Below, one piece after another: positions 25,000 through 34,887 of a stretch of DNA of 64,000 bases (its first letter is position 1; the number at the start of each line of letters is the position of its first letter). The notes under the pieces were generated by a model. The model saw nothing but the letters and a program-made list of their open reading frames with translations, was not told the DNA's origin and ran no database searches. Source of the DNA: CAVSUB01 sp963816725. GTDB lineage: Bacteria; Acidobacteriota; Vicinamibacteria; Vicinamibacterales; 2-12-FULL-66-21. Made by a program: the position numbers and the translations under genes. The stretch spans positions 186,001-250,000 of the forward strand of contig CAWFMC010000006.1 in assembly GCA_963816725.1 (NCBI GenBank). Direction: 5' to 3'.

Positions 25000-26854
25000 T
25001 TACTTGATCGGACCGCTCGTTCCCTTCCCCATCCGCGGTCCCTTGTTGTCACGCGTCGGGAAATGATCCAGGTTGGCCAGATTCCAGCCAGTCTCGTAGA
25101 CCAGCTGCGCGATGTGGGCCATCTTCGGGAACTCGATCTTGCTGACCTCGTCGGTGACGTAGTGGTAGTCCTTGTGCAGCCCGGTCGTGTAGAAGATGAT
25201 CGGAATCCCCTTCGCCGCGTAGCTGTAATGGTCGCTGCGGGTGTAGATCGATTCGGGATCGGCCGGATCGTTGAGCTCGTAATCGAGCTTCAGGGGTGCC
25301 GGCAGCTTCTTGTTGGTGTCCTCGCTGACGTTGTGCAGCTCGGTGCTGATCCGATCCGAGCCGACCAGGTAGACCGTGTTCGCCTCGGACGGCTCATCGC
25401 AGCGGTTGCGGCCGATCATGTCGATGTTCAGCTGCGCCGAGACCTTGTCGAGCGGGACGACCGGATAATCGGCCATGTAGCGCGAGCCGTAGAGCCCCGA
25501 CTCCTCGCCCGAGTGCCACACGAACATCAGTGAGCGCTTCGGCTTCGGCCCGAGCGCAAACGCCCGCGCCAGCGCCATCACCGACACCGTCCCGGAGCCG
25601 TCGTCATCCGCGCCGTTGTTGATCACGTCGCCCGGCCGGGGCGTGTCGCGGGTCTGGCCCGTGCAGCCGCCGGCGCCCGTCGCGCCGCCACCGCCACCGC
25701 CAGCCCCGCCCCGGCCCTCGGCAGGCGGGGTCACCGAGTAGCCGATGTGATCGTAGTGCGCCCCGAACAGCACGTAGGTGTCCTTGAGGCGTGAGTCGCT
25801 GCCCTCGATGATCCCGACCACGTTGCGCGTGAGGCGCGTGCTGACAACAGCGTAGTCGGCGTCCACGTTGACCGTGATCTTGACGTTCTTGAGGGTGAAG
25901 GGAGCGAGTGGCTCACGCTTGGCGGCGGCATCCTTGATCGCCGCGTACTTCACGTCCGATCCGCTGAAGAGGAACTCGAAGAACTCATCCTGCGCGGTGA
26001 CGACCGGCGCGACCGGCTGGTCGTAGCGCTGCACGGTGATGAAGTCGCTGGAATCGGCAGCGCCGCCACGACCGCCGCCCGCACCCTGAGCGCGACCCGC
26101 GGGCTGCGCGGCGGCCGGTGCGGTAACGGTAGGTGCCCCAGTCGGCGCGGCGGCGCTCGGTGCTCCGGTCGGCGCGGCGGCAGGGGCCGGAGATCCCGCA
26201 GGCCCCGCTGGCGGCGCCGCATTACCGCCCCCCCGTCCAAAGCCGAATCCCGACGCCGGCGCGAACACCGCGAGGGCACCCTTGTCGGTGGCGAGACGGC
26301 TGCGCGCGGTCAGCAGGCGCCGCGACTCCGGACCGACAGTACTTGGCCCGTTGGAGCCGAGCCACACCACGATCTTCCCCTTCGGATCCGTCTTCGCATA
26401 GTCGTCGATGTTCGCGGACGGGATCTGGAGCCCATAGCCGACGAACTCGATCTGGTCGCCGGTGATCGTCTGCTTCGCGCCCATGTTCTTGGCGAAGGTG
26501 ACCCCTTCCCCGTCCTTGAAGGTCTTCGACTGCCCGTTGACGTCGACCGTGACGCTGGCCCGGCTGGTGGTCTTCACGCCGACGACCTTGACCGTCTGGA
26601 AGTAGGTGCCGTTGTCAGCCGCCCGGCTTGACGCCCCACTCTTTCAAGTGATCGGCAATATAGGCCGCGGCCAGGCCCAGGCCCTCGGTGTAGATCTGGC
26701 GGCCCTGGAGGTCGTCGGACGCGATGTAGCCGAGCCACTCCTTGAGTTCGTCCGGCTGGATGGAATTGATGCCGCCCTTCGTCGCCGGTTGCGCGGCGAG
26801 CACCGTCGCCACGGTCAGGACGAGAGTCGGAATCAGGTAACGGCGTGAGCGCAT
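25000..26854 (-). CDS. Secreted M28-family metallopeptidase, frameshifted as sequenced
   Basis: The N-terminal frame from ATG 26854 (GGAGG just upstream) gives a signal peptide ending VLAAQ and YIASDDLQGRQIYTEGLGLA, up to KEWGVKPGG and a stop at 26615-26617. Reading resumes one base later as DNGTYFQTVKVVGVK and runs to 25000. Removing one base of the CCC at 26622-26624 restores about 617 residues, and the span is 3n+1. Zinc ligands are visible in FGAHYDHIG (H), NNGADDDGSG (D), WHSGEESGL (E), LNIDMIGRN (D) and TRSDHYSYA (H). Two low-complexity inserts rich in Gly, Ala, Pro and Arg interrupt the protein. Peptidase function is well supported. Confidence 0.82.
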
Positions 26855-26931
26855 GACAGGCAAATCCTCCAAAACCACTGCAGGCGGGAAAAATCCGATA
26901 TACGTCGATACGCCCCGGCGGCCGGCTCCGC

Positions 26932-27945
26932 TTACTGCCGGAAGATGGCTTTGGGCATCTTCACGTGGACCCCGACTTTCCCGTCGACCAGCTGGGTGAT
27001 CGCGACGTTGCCGGCGATGCTGGTGAGCTGATACGCGGCCTGGCGGTCGAGCCCGCGCGTCGCGATGAGGAAGTCGATCATCTCCTGAATGGCTGTCCGC
27101 GTGGCCTGCGCGAGGTCGAGGTCCGTGGCCATAGTGATGTAGTCGGTGGCCGACTCGGCCCGCGGCCACGCCAGCTTCATCCCCTTCCTGACCGTCAGCT
27201 GCAGCCGGCCGCGCAGCGACGTCTCGATCGCGGTCTGATCGACCTCGCCGTCCCCTTGCGCGGCGTGGCCGTCACCGACCTCGAACAGCGCACCCGCCAC
27301 GTGCACGGGAATCCACAGCGTGGTTCCGGCCACCAGCTCACGATTGTCCAGATTGCCGGCGTGGGTGCCGGGCGGATTGCTGCTCACGCGGCCGGCCTCG
27401 GGCGGCGGCGCCACGCCCATGCTGCCGAAGAACGGCTTCAGCGGGATCACGATCCCCGGCGCGAATGTCGCGGTCATGGCCGTGCGATCGAGCGGCAGGA
27501 TCATCGTCGTCGCGCCCGCCGTGCAGTTGTCGCGCAGGAAACCGCTGCACCCGTTGTAGCCGTAGGCGATTGGCAGGTCGATCGACAGGACCTTCACCTC
27601 CAGCGCGTCGCCCGGCTGCGCCCCGTCGACGAACACCGGTCCGGTCAGGATGTGACCGCCGGGTCCCTTGTCCGTCACCCCATCGACGATCGCGCGTAAC
27701 GACGGCTGAATATCCTCGGGCTTGACCCCCGACCGTTCGAGCCGCATGGGCGTGTTGGTCAGGAGCGTGTCCACGTCGATGATGTCGCCCGAGGCGATCG
27801 TGAGGACCGGCTTTGCCTCCGACCAGTAGTAGCCATAGGCGACGGTCTGCGGCGTCGCCTCGAGGCGATGCGTTTTTGGCGCGGCCGGCGCCTGCGCGTG
27901 CACGGCGGCGGCGAGGGCGAGAGCAAGAACGGCGGCGCGATGCAT
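26932..27945 (-). CDS. Secreted acetamidase/formamidase-family protein
   Basis: A 337-residue protein of the FmdA/AmdA family, which hydrolyse small amides. It carries a signal peptide (residues 1-18), unusual for the cytoplasmic classical enzymes. Family landmarks are SGDIIDVDTLL, GPGGHILTGPVFVDGAQPGD, GYNGCSGFL, PGTHAGNLDNRELVAGTTLW and FEVGDGHAAQGDGEVDQTAI. The last contains the metal- or substrate-binding GDxHxxQGDGE pattern. The start ATG 27945 is set by the signal peptide. The 86 bp gap to the downstream M28 gene makes co-transcription unlikely but possible. Confidence 0.85.
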   Translation of the reverse strand: MHRAAVLALALAAAVHAQAPAAPKTHRLEATPQTVAYGYYWSEAKPVLTIASGDIIDVDTLLTNTPMRLERSGVKPEDIQPSLRAIVDGVTDKGPGGHILTGPVFVDGAQPGDALEVKVLSIDLPIAYGYNGCSGFLRDNCTAGATTMILPLDRTAMTATFAPGIVIPLKPFFGSMGVAPPPEAGRVSSNPPGTHAGNLDNRELVAGTTLWIPVHVAGALFEVGDGHAAQGDGEVDQTAIETSLRGRLQLTVRKGMKLAWPRAESATDYITMATDLDLAQATRTAIQEMIDFLIATRGLDRQAAYQLTSIAGNVAITQLVDGKVGVHVKMPKAIFRQ

Positions 27946-28095
27946 GGGTAATCCTACTTGTTGGGGACCGCCCGGCCGAGGTGTACCTGCCAGCGAGGGA
28001 GGTTCACCGGCTGGCGCGGCGGCCAGGGATCCCTGGCGCCGGTCATCGCGTCTAATGAGATCTCGCCTTATCATGCCCCGACACGGAGGATCTGA

Positions 28096-28641
28096 ATGCG
28101 CAGTGCAATGGTGGTGGCAGCGATGTTGATGATGGCAACGGCCGGTCACGGACAGACGCCCGCTCCGGAACTGAAGGTCGGCGACCAGGCGCCCGATTTC
28201 AGCCTGCCCGCGAGTGATGGCAAGACCTACAAACTCTCGGACTTCAAGGGCAAGCAGGCAGTGGTCATCGCCTGGTTCCCGAAAGCGTTCACGCAGGGCT
28301 GCACGATCGAGTGCAAGTCGCTGGCCGAGCACGGCGACATGATCAAGAAGTACAACGTCAAGTACTTCATGGCCAGCGTCGATCCCGTCGAAGGCGAGAA
28401 GGGCAACAAGGCCTTCGCCGCCGCGCACAACGCCGACTTCCCCCTGCTCGGTGACGAGAGCAAGAAGACGGCGGAGGCCTACGGCGTTCTCAACCAGGGT
28501 GGCGTGGCCAACCGCTGGACGTTCTACATCGGCAAGGACGGCCGGATCCTGGCGATCGACAAGACCATTAAAGTCGCGACGTCGGCCGAGGACATGGCCG
28601 CCAAGCTCGGTGAGCTGAAGGTCGAGCCAGCCCAGCCCTGA
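28096..28641 (+). CDS. Exported peroxiredoxin (AhpC/TSA, BCP-like)
   Basis: A 181-residue thiol peroxidase with a signal peptide (about residues 1-20). The thioredoxin fold begins KVGDQAPDFSLPASDGK. The catalytic motif is in FPKAFTQGCTIECKSL, with peroxidatic Cys at about residue 69 in the P-x3-T-x2-C pattern and a second Cys five residues on, as in 1-/2-Cys BCP enzymes. It would reduce peroxides in the periplasm. CGGAGGA lies 6-7 bp before ATG 28096. It ends in a hairpin terminator shared with the convergent glutaminyl cyclase gene. Confidence 0.88.
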   Translation: MRSAMVVAAMLMMATAGHGQTPAPELKVGDQAPDFSLPASDGKTYKLSDFKGKQAVVIAWFPKAFTQGCTIECKSLAEHGDMIKKYNVKYFMASVDPVEGEKGNKAFAAAHNADFPLLGDESKKTAEAYGVLNQGGVANRWTFYIGKDGRILAIDKTIKVATSAEDMAAKLGELKVEPAQP

Positions 28642-28666
28642 CACGGTTCGGCCAGCGCGCACATCG

Positions 28667-28717
28667 AAGGGGAGACGGCAAGAACGCACTCTTGCCCGCT
28701 CCCCTTTGTCGTTTTGC
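28667..28717. terminator. Bidirectional hairpin terminator
   Basis: AAGGGGAG (28667-28674) pairs with CTCCCCTT (28699-28706), and an inner GGCAAG (28677-28682) pairs with CTTGCC (28691-28696). TTTGTCGTTTT follows on the plus strand. It sits between convergent genes (peroxiredoxin and glutaminyl cyclase) and could end both transcripts; the T-run is imperfect on the plus side and weak on the minus side. Confidence 0.65.
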
Positions 28718-28749
28718 CGCGGTAACGTCCGCGGCGTGATTTGATCGGG

Positions 28750-29586
28750 TCAGCGCCCCGGCGCGGGCGGGACAATCCGGATCTCGAACAGCTTCGGCCA
28801 GAGCTTGCCCGTGACGAACAAGCGATCGCCGGCGGCGTCATAGGCGATCCCGTTCATGACGTCGACGCCCGCGGCATCGCGCGGATCGAGCAGCCCTGCC
28901 AGATCGACCCACCCGATCACCTGGCCGGTCTTCGGCGAGATGCGGGCGATCCGCTCGGTCTTCCACACGTTCGCCAGGATCTCGCCTTTCACGAACTCGA
29001 GCTCGTTCAGTTCCAGCACGGGCTTCCCGGCGTCCTTCACGGGCAGGCGCCCTGTCTCCTTGAGCGTCTCCGGATCGAGGAAGCGGAGAGACGACGAGCC
29101 GTCGCTCATGATGATGCGCGTGCCGTCGTGGGTCAGCGCCCACCCTTCGCCGGTGTAGTTGAACGACCGCAGGCGCTTCATCGTCGTGATGTCGTAGACG
29201 AACCCGATCTCGGTCTTGTAGGTCAGCTGGATCAGCGACTTCTTCCACGCCACGATCCCCTCACCGAAGTACTGAGGCTCGAGCGGCATCTGCTGCAGCA
29301 CCTCGCCGTTCTCGAGGCGGACCTTGCGGATCCACGAGCTGCCGTTCTGACCGGTGCTCTCCCAGAGCACGCCTTCCTGGAAGAACAGCCCTTCGGTGAA
29401 TGCAGCGCGATCGTGCGGGTAGATCTTGACGATCCGGTAGCTCGAGACGGGTGCGGACGCCGCAGAGGCGGGGGCGCGCTGGGCGGCTCGCTGCGCGGTC
29501 AGGGCGGCCGTCGAGGCCAGCACGATGACGGCTGCGACGATGGCGATCGGGTCGCTCGCGGTGCGGCGCCGGAGCAGGTGACGCAT
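28750..29586 (-). CDS. Glutaminyl-peptide cyclotransferase (plant/bacterial beta-propeller type)
   Basis: A 278-residue exported or membrane-anchored enzyme that cyclises N-terminal Gln to pyroglutamate. An N-terminal hydrophobic segment spans about residues 15-32. The family signature is nearly complete: PHDRAAFTEGLFF, LWESTGQNGSS, YFGEGIVAWK, GEGWALTHDG, IIMSDGSSSLRFLDPETL, LNELEFVKGEILANVWKT, GVDVMNGIAYD and RLFVTGKLWPKLFEI. This is the papaya/Xanthomonas-type fold, unrelated to animal QC. It may protect exported peptides from aminopeptidases, notable beside several M28 genes. It diverges from the M28 gene at 29666. Confidence 0.92.
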   Translation of the reverse strand: MRHLLRRRTASDPIAIVAAVIVLASTAALTAQRAAQRAPASAASAPVSSYRIVKIYPHDRAAFTEGLFFQEGVLWESTGQNGSSWIRKVRLENGEVLQQMPLEPQYFGEGIVAWKKSLIQLTYKTEIGFVYDITTMKRLRSFNYTGEGWALTHDGTRIIMSDGSSSLRFLDPETLKETGRLPVKDAGKPVLELNELEFVKGEILANVWKTERIARISPKTGQVIGWVDLAGLLDPRDAAGVDVMNGIAYDAAGDRLFVTGKLWPKLFEIRIVPPAPGR

Positions 29587-29632
29587 GATCGTGAATCTAT
29601 CACGCAGCCATCAGTGGCCCTGATCATGCCGG

Positions 29633-29638
29633 TATAAT
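29633..29638 (+). promoter_or_regulatory. Sigma-70 -10 box for the M28 gene at 29666
   Basis: A perfect TATAAT at 29633-29638 lies 27 bp before ATG 29666. No clear TTGACA lies 16-18 bp upstream. The position gives a short leader containing the Shine-Dalgarno GAGGAGGAGAG. Confidence 0.55.
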
Positions 29639-29665
29639 CGCGGCTTCTCTCGAGGAGGAGAGCGT

Positions 29666-31381
29666 ATGAACGTGAGAACTCTCGCCGTCGCGACGGGCAT
29701 GGTGACGTTGACCGTCCTGCCGTTTGCGGCTCAGGCCCCGAACACCACCGACATCAACGCCAGGATTCGTCAGGAGGCCATGAACAACTCGCAGATCATG
29801 CGCACCCTGCACTACCTTTCGGACATCTATGGCCCGCGCCTCACCGGCTCGCCGAATCACAAGGCGGCAGCCGAATGGGCGGTCAACCAGATGACCACCT
29901 GGGGCTTCACGAACGGGCACCTGGAGCCGTGGGACTTCGGCCGCGAGGGCTGGCTGAATGAATATCTGGCCGTGCACGTCACCGCGCCGTTCAAGGACGC
30001 GATGGTCGTCGAGGCGTTGGGCTGGACGCCGAGCACTCCGGGGAAGGTCAACGCGAAGGCGTTCAACCTGATCGTGCCGGAAGGGCCGGAAGCTCCCCCC
30101 AGCCCTAACGCGCCGGCAGGCGCGGGAGCACGCGGCGGCGGCCGGGGTCCGGCACGGCTGGGTCCGACACAGGCCGAGCTCACCGCCTACTTCGAGAGCG
30201 TCAAGAGCAAGGTGGCGGGTGGCGCCGTGCTGGTCGGCAAGCCGATCTTCGTCCCCGTCAACCTGAGCCCGGCCGCCGGGCGCCTCACGGACGAACAGGT
30301 CAAGTGCCGCTTCGACGAGTACGCGGCCAGCCTACCGGAATGCGCCAACGCGCGCGGCGGCTTCGGTCAGCGGGGCGGCGGGGCGCCGGCCGGCCGCGGC
30401 GCAGCCACGCCCACCGATCGCCTGACCACGGCGCAAGTCGCCGAGCAGGTCGACAAGTTCCTCTTCGACAGCAAGGCGGCGCTGCGGATCAACGATGCCG
30501 GGCGGCCGCATGGGCAGATCGTCGCCTTCAATAGCCGCGGCTACGACACCTCGAAGGCCGTGCCGACGGTGGTGATGCGCAACGAGGACTATGGCCGCAT
30601 CGCTCGCACGCTCGCCGACGGCACGCCCGTCGAGATCCAGGCCGAGATCGTCAACAAGACGTATCCGGAAGGCAGGACGTCGTACAACACGATCGCGGAA
30701 ATCGCCGGCAGCGACAAGAAGGACGAGGTCGTCATGCTCGGCGGCCACCTGGATTCCTGGCACTCCGCCACTGGTGCCACCGACAACGCGGTCGGCTGCG
30801 CGATCATGATGGAAGCCGCGCGCATCCTGAAGACCATCGGGGTCCAGCCGCGCCGCACCATCCGTGTCGCCCTGTGGAGCGGTGAGGAGGAGGGTCTGCT
30901 CGGGTCGCTGGCCTACGTCAAGGAGCACTTCGGCTCCGCCGAGAATCCGAAGCCGGAGTTCGCCAAGTTCGCCGGCTACTTGAACATCGACACGGGCACC
31001 GGGAAAGCACGTGGCGCGTCCGTCTTTGGCCCGCCCGAGGCCGGCAAGATCCTCCGCGACGCGCTCGCGCCGGTGAAGGACCTCGGCGTCGGCGGCGCGA
31101 CGGTCACGACCAGCCGCAACGTCGGCGGCACCGACAGCACCTCGTTCAACAACGCCGGCCTGCCGGGCATCGGATTCGCGCAGGACTCGATCGAGTACAA
31201 CTCGCACACCCATCACACCAACCTCGACACCTACGAGCGCGTGATCGAGGACGACGTCAAGGATTCGGCGGTCGTCGTCGCCACGCTGCTGTATCAGCTG
31301 GCCATGCGCGACGAGATGCTGCCGCGGCTCAGCCCGGGTGACATGCCGGCGCCACCGCCGGCGCGCACCGGCGGGAACTAG
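29666..31381 (+). CDS. Secreted M28-family metallopeptidase
   Basis: A 571-residue exported di-zinc peptidase. Signal peptide at about residues 1-22. The zinc-binding and catalytic residues are visible: H361 (GGHLDSW), D373 (GATDNAVG), E407/E408 (SGEEEGLLGS), D442 (LNIDTGTG) and a C-terminal His (YNSHTHHTNLDTY). Two inserts rich in Gly, Arg and Ala occur at about residues 140-165 and 228-250. The overall plan resembles glutamate-carboxypeptidase/aminopeptidase members. GAGGAGGAG lies 7 bp before ATG 29666 and a TATAAT box lies just upstream, so the start is secure. Confidence 0.9.
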   Translation: MNVRTLAVATGMVTLTVLPFAAQAPNTTDINARIRQEAMNNSQIMRTLHYLSDIYGPRLTGSPNHKAAAEWAVNQMTTWGFTNGHLEPWDFGREGWLNEYLAVHVTAPFKDAMVVEALGWTPSTPGKVNAKAFNLIVPEGPEAPPSPNAPAGAGARGGGRGPARLGPTQAELTAYFESVKSKVAGGAVLVGKPIFVPVNLSPAAGRLTDEQVKCRFDEYAASLPECANARGGFGQRGGGAPAGRGAATPTDRLTTAQVAEQVDKFLFDSKAALRINDAGRPHGQIVAFNSRGYDTSKAVPTVVMRNEDYGRIARTLADGTPVEIQAEIVNKTYPEGRTSYNTIAEIAGSDKKDEVVMLGGHLDSWHSATGATDNAVGCAIMMEAARILKTIGVQPRRTIRVALWSGEEEGLLGSLAYVKEHFGSAENPKPEFAKFAGYLNIDTGTGKARGASVFGPPEAGKILRDALAPVKDLGVGGATVTTSRNVGGTDSTSFNNAGLPGIGFAQDSIEYNSHTHHTNLDTYERVIEDDVKDSAVVVATLLYQLAMRDEMLPRLSPGDMPAPPPARTGGN

Positions 31382-31383
31382 AG

Positions 31384-31404
31384 GGCAGATGGCAGATGGC
31401 AGAT
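31384..31404. repeat. Intergenic heptamer repeat tract D (GGCAGAT)x3
   Basis: Three exact GGCAGAT units begin 3 bp after the stop of the M28 gene. The word differs from the GGTTCAA type but has the same 7-bp period and intergenic position. The remaining gap to 31522 shows nothing else. Confidence 0.8.
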
Positions 31405-31521
31405 GAAGACATCACGCCAGTGGCAGGTCGTTTGCCACTCGTCGCCCTTTGTCGCGGAAGAGGCTGCATGTGTACCGCCGGCCGACAAACCGGCGTTCGT
31501 CAACGGACGACGAATACTGTG

Positions 31522-33039
31522 ATGGATCAATCCTCCGTCGAAGCTGGAGCGCACGTCGGCCCGGGCGACCCCCGCTATCAGGCGGTTCTCGACAAACAGT
31601 TCAACAAGCGCTTCAAGGCCAGCCCTGACTACGTCGTACTCGCATCCACCACTGCGGAGGTCGTCGGTGCGGTCCAGGAGGCGGTAACGGCGGGCCTGCG
31701 GGTCGTGGCCACCAGCGGCGGGCACTGTCTCGAAGGCTTCGTCTCCGATCCCGATGTCCGGGTCATCGTCGACGTGTCGCCGATGAAGGCCATCGAGTTC
31801 GATTCTGCGCGAGGCGCGATCGCCGTTGGTGCTGGCGCAACGGTCGGGGAGACGTTCACAGCCCTGGCAGATCGCTGGGGGACGGTCGTCCCGCTCGGTG
31901 AGTATCCGCACATCGGCATGGGTGGCCACATCGCCGGCGGCGCCTTCGGGTTCCTGTGTCGCGAGCTTGGTCTCGCGGCCGACTATCTTCACGCCGTTGA
32001 AGTCGTGACCGTGGATCGCAACGGTCAGGCGGCGGCGGTGTTCGCCTCGGCTGAGCGTGACGATCCGAACCGCGACCTCTGGTGGGCCCACACCGGAGGC
32101 GGTGCCGGGAACTTCGGGATTGTCACCCGCTACTGGTTCCGTTCGCCTGATGCGGCCGGCAGCGATCCGTCGCGGCTGCTGCCCCGCGCGCCGGCATCGG
32201 TGACGACGTTCCGCGCCGAATGGGAGTGGAGCGCGTTCGATCGTGCCGCGTTCGTGCGGCTCCTCGAGAACCACGGGCGATGGGGCGAGGCGCACAGCGG
32301 CCCGCAGGATCCCGGCACCGCCCTGTGGACGCTGCTGGAGCTGCATCGGCAGCCGGCCGGAAAGATCGTCATCCGCGGCCTGACCACCGCTGGGGCTGAC
32401 GCCGAGCAGTTGATCAAGGAGCACGTCGCCGCGGTGAGCGCAGGTCTCCCGCCGCCCCACGGCCTCGAGCCTCGGGCACTGCCCTGGCTCGACTTCGCAC
32501 TCAATCCGTTTCCGGATCTCTTCGGCGGCGCGCCGCCCGAGGGCGTCAGCTCGAAGGTGAAGGACGCCCTGTTACGACGCCGGTTCACCGCGCGTCAGGC
32601 GGAAACGGCGTTCGACTTCCTGACCGGCGGCCGTCATCCGGGCGCCATCGGCATGCTCGGTTTCGCCAGCTATGGGGGACGCGTGAACGCGGCGACGGCG
32701 GATGCGACCGCCGCTGTGCAGCGGGGTGCGATCTTCGACATGGCGTGCAACACCGGATGGGTCGATCCTGCTGCTGCCGAGGTGAACCTCGCCTGGGTGC
32801 GCGACTTCTATCGTGCGCTCTTCACCGACACCGGTGGGGTGCCGGTCCCAGGGGCGCTATACGACGGCAGCCTGATCAACCATCCGGACACCGACCACGC
32901 GGATCGATCGATGAACACCTCGGGCGTACCGTGGTCCACGATCTACTACCAGGACAACTACCCGCGGCTGCAGCAGATCAAGGCGCGCTGGGATCCGCGC
33001 AACGTGTTCCGGCACGCGCTGTCGATCCAATTGCCCTGA
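31522..33039 (+). CDS. FAD-binding oxidoreductase with BBE domain
   Basis: A 505-residue flavoenzyme of the vanillyl-alcohol-oxidase/berberine-bridge superfamily, resembling aclacinomycin and oligosaccharide oxidases. The FAD domain has VVATSGGHCLEGF (His expected to bind FAD covalently) and GGFGFLCRELGL-like sequence (AGGAFGFLCRELGL), whose Cys could be the second covalent attachment. The C-terminal BBE segment is YYQDNYPRLQQIKARWDPRN, typical of the family. No signal peptide or Tat motif is evident from ATG 31522. Such enzymes oxidise sugars or alcohols with O2; the substrate is unknown. Readings starting upstream run into repeat tract D and were rejected. Confidence 0.85.
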   Translation: MDQSSVEAGAHVGPGDPRYQAVLDKQFNKRFKASPDYVVLASTTAEVVGAVQEAVTAGLRVVATSGGHCLEGFVSDPDVRVIVDVSPMKAIEFDSARGAIAVGAGATVGETFTALADRWGTVVPLGEYPHIGMGGHIAGGAFGFLCRELGLAADYLHAVEVVTVDRNGQAAAVFASAERDDPNRDLWWAHTGGGAGNFGIVTRYWFRSPDAAGSDPSRLLPRAPASVTTFRAEWEWSAFDRAAFVRLLENHGRWGEAHSGPQDPGTALWTLLELHRQPAGKIVIRGLTTAGADAEQLIKEHVAAVSAGLPPPHGLEPRALPWLDFALNPFPDLFGGAPPEGVSSKVKDALLRRRFTARQAETAFDFLTGGRHPGAIGMLGFASYGGRVNAATADATAAVQRGAIFDMACNTGWVDPAAAEVNLAWVRDFYRALFTDTGGVPVPGALYDGSLINHPDTDHADRSMNTSGVPWSTIYYQDNYPRLQQIKARWDPRNVFRHALSIQLP

Positions 33040-33048
33040 CGCGTCCGA

Positions 33049-34887
33049 CTACTCTGCTTCGCGAATCTTGGCGAGGAAGGCGTCGCCCAGCTCCGCTGCC
33101 TTCCGCTCGCCCACGCCGTAGACGTGGCGCAGACGATCCGCTGTCGTCGGCTTGAGCCGGGCCATCTCGCGCAGCGTCGCGTCGTGGAAGATGACGTACG
33201 GCGGCACGCCGCGGGACCGGGCAATCTCGAGGCGGAGCGCCCGCAGGTTCTCGAACAGCACGCGGTCCACTCCCTCCCACGACTCCGTCTCCACCTTCGC
33301 CTTCGTCGTCGAGCGGCCGCCCTTGACCGGCCGCCGCTGGCGGGCCAGCGCAAGGTCGGGGGCGCTGGTCCCGTCCTTGAGAAGCGCGACCCCGCGATCC
33401 GTCAGTGCCAGCACGGGGAACTCGTCGCCGACCTGGCGCAGGAAACCCTGACCTGAAAGCTGCTCGATGAAGCCGCGCACCTCGGCCACCCCGGCGTCTG
33501 CCAACAGGCCAAAGGTAGTCAGCGTTTCATGACGGCGGCTGGTAACCGCCTCCGTGCTCTGCCCGCGCAGCACGCTCGTGACGTGCGCCGCGCCGAAGCG
33601 CTGGCCGACGCGCGCCACGCACGACAGAATCTTGCGCGCCAGGGTCGCCGGATCGGAGATCGGCTCCAGTTCCTCCAGGCAGACGTCGCAGGCGTCGCAG
33701 GACGGCTTGCCCAGGTCCTGACCGAAGTAGCCGATCAGATGCTTGTGCCGGCAGCCGACGCTGGCCGCATAGCGCTCCATGTCGCGGAGCAGCGAACGCC
33801 GCGCGTCGGTCAGCTCGCCGCCGCGCTCGAGCAGCATCCGCCATTTCAGGAAATCGGACGTCGAGTAGATCAGCACGCACTCCGCTTCGAGCCCGTCGCG
33901 GCCGGCCCGGCCGGACTCCTGCTGGTAGTGCTCGAGCGATTGCGGCGCCCCGGCGTGGACCACGAAGCGCACGTCGGATCGATCGATCCCCATCCCGAAC
34001 GCCACCGTCGCGACAACCACGTCCGCGTGCTCGTCGAGGAACGCGTCCTGGTTTCGGCTGCGCTCGTCGTCCGAGAGGCCGGCGTGATATGCGCGCGCTC
34101 GGAAGCCCGACTCGACGAGCCATGCGGTGAGCGCGTCCACTTCGCGCCGTGAGTTGCAATAGATGATGCCCGCTTGCCCGCGGTGCCGCGAGAGGATGTC
34201 GGTCAGCTGACGCTTGACCTCGGAGCGCGCCAGGACCCGGTAGATCAAGTTCGGCCGATCAAAGGATCCGATGAGCTCGACGTGGTTACGCAGCCCGAGC
34301 TGGCCGACAATGTCGCGCCGGACGCGGGCGGTGGCCGTCGCGGTGTAAGCGTGCAGACTCAGGTCGGCGAAGAGCGAGCGGAGACGACCCAGCTGACGGT
34401 ACTCCGGCCGGAAATCGTGCCCCCACTGGCTGATGCAGTGCGCCTCGTCCACTGCCATGAACGTGACCTGGCAACGCCCCAGCATCGCCAGGAACCCGTC
34501 GCTGCCCTCTCCGGCCAGACGTTCTGGCGAGACATACAACAACCGGTAGCGCCCTTCGCGGAGCCCCGCCGCAACCGACGCTTTCTGATCCGAGGCCTGG
34601 GCGCTGTTGTAGCAGGCGGCCGGCACGCCGTTGCCGACCAGGGTGTCGACCTGGTCCTTCATCAGCGAGATCAGCGGCGACACGACGACGGCCAGGCCGC
34701 GGCCGAGCGTGGCCGGGGCCTGGAAACAGAGCGACTTGCCGGCGCCGGTCGGCATCACCACCAGCGAATCACGCCGGTTGACGATCGCATCCATCGCCTC
34801 GCGCTGCAGCGGACGGAAGGAGGTGTAACCCCAGTAGCGCTCGAGGACCTGCTGGAGATCGGCGCTCGTCGTGTCGGTCGATGTCAC
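33049..34887 (-). CDS. recQ: ATP-dependent DNA helicase RecQ
   Basis: A 612-residue RecQ helicase. Motif 0 is FRPLQREA, Walker A MPTGAGKS at about residues 45-52, DEAH box VDEAHCISQWGHDFRPEY, and motif VI QESGRAGRDG. The zinc-binding/RQC part has CRHKHLIGYF and CDACDVC. An HRDC domain closes the protein (about residues 530-605). This is the full bacterial domain set for unwinding during recombination and repair. GTG 34887 is used; it overlaps the stop of the DUF1330 gene by four bases. It is the last gene of the ddaH-SRPBCC-DUF1330-recQ operon and lies 9 bp from the convergent FAD oxidase. Confidence 0.95.
   Translation of the reverse strand: MTSTDTTSADLQQVLERYWGYTSFRPLQREAMDAIVNRRDSLVVMPTGAGKSLCFQAPATLGRGLAVVVSPLISLMKDQVDTLVGNGVPAACYNSAQASDQKASVAAGLREGRYRLLYVSPERLAGEGSDGFLAMLGRCQVTFMAVDEAHCISQWGHDFRPEYRQLGRLRSLFADLSLHAYTATATARVRRDIVGQLGLRNHVELIGSFDRPNLIYRVLARSEVKRQLTDILSRHRGQAGIIYCNSRREVDALTAWLVESGFRARAYHAGLSDDERSRNQDAFLDEHADVVVATVAFGMGIDRSDVRFVVHAGAPQSLEHYQQESGRAGRDGLEAECVLIYSTSDFLKWRMLLERGGELTDARRSLLRDMERYAASVGCRHKHLIGYFGQDLGKPSCDACDVCLEELEPISDPATLARKILSCVARVGQRFGAAHVTSVLRGQSTEAVTSRRHETLTTFGLLADAGVAEVRGFIEQLSGQGFLRQVGDEFPVLALTDRGVALLKDGTSAPDLALARQRRPVKGGRSTTKAKVETESWEGVDRVLFENLRALRLEIARSRGVPPYVIFHDATLREMARLKPTTADRLRHVYGVGERKAAELGDAFLAKIREAE

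Noticed and set aside
31396..31521. Longer N-terminus for the FAD/BBE oxidase
   Set aside because: The extra 42 residues begin inside the GGCAGAT repeat tract and show no signal peptide or conserved sequence.
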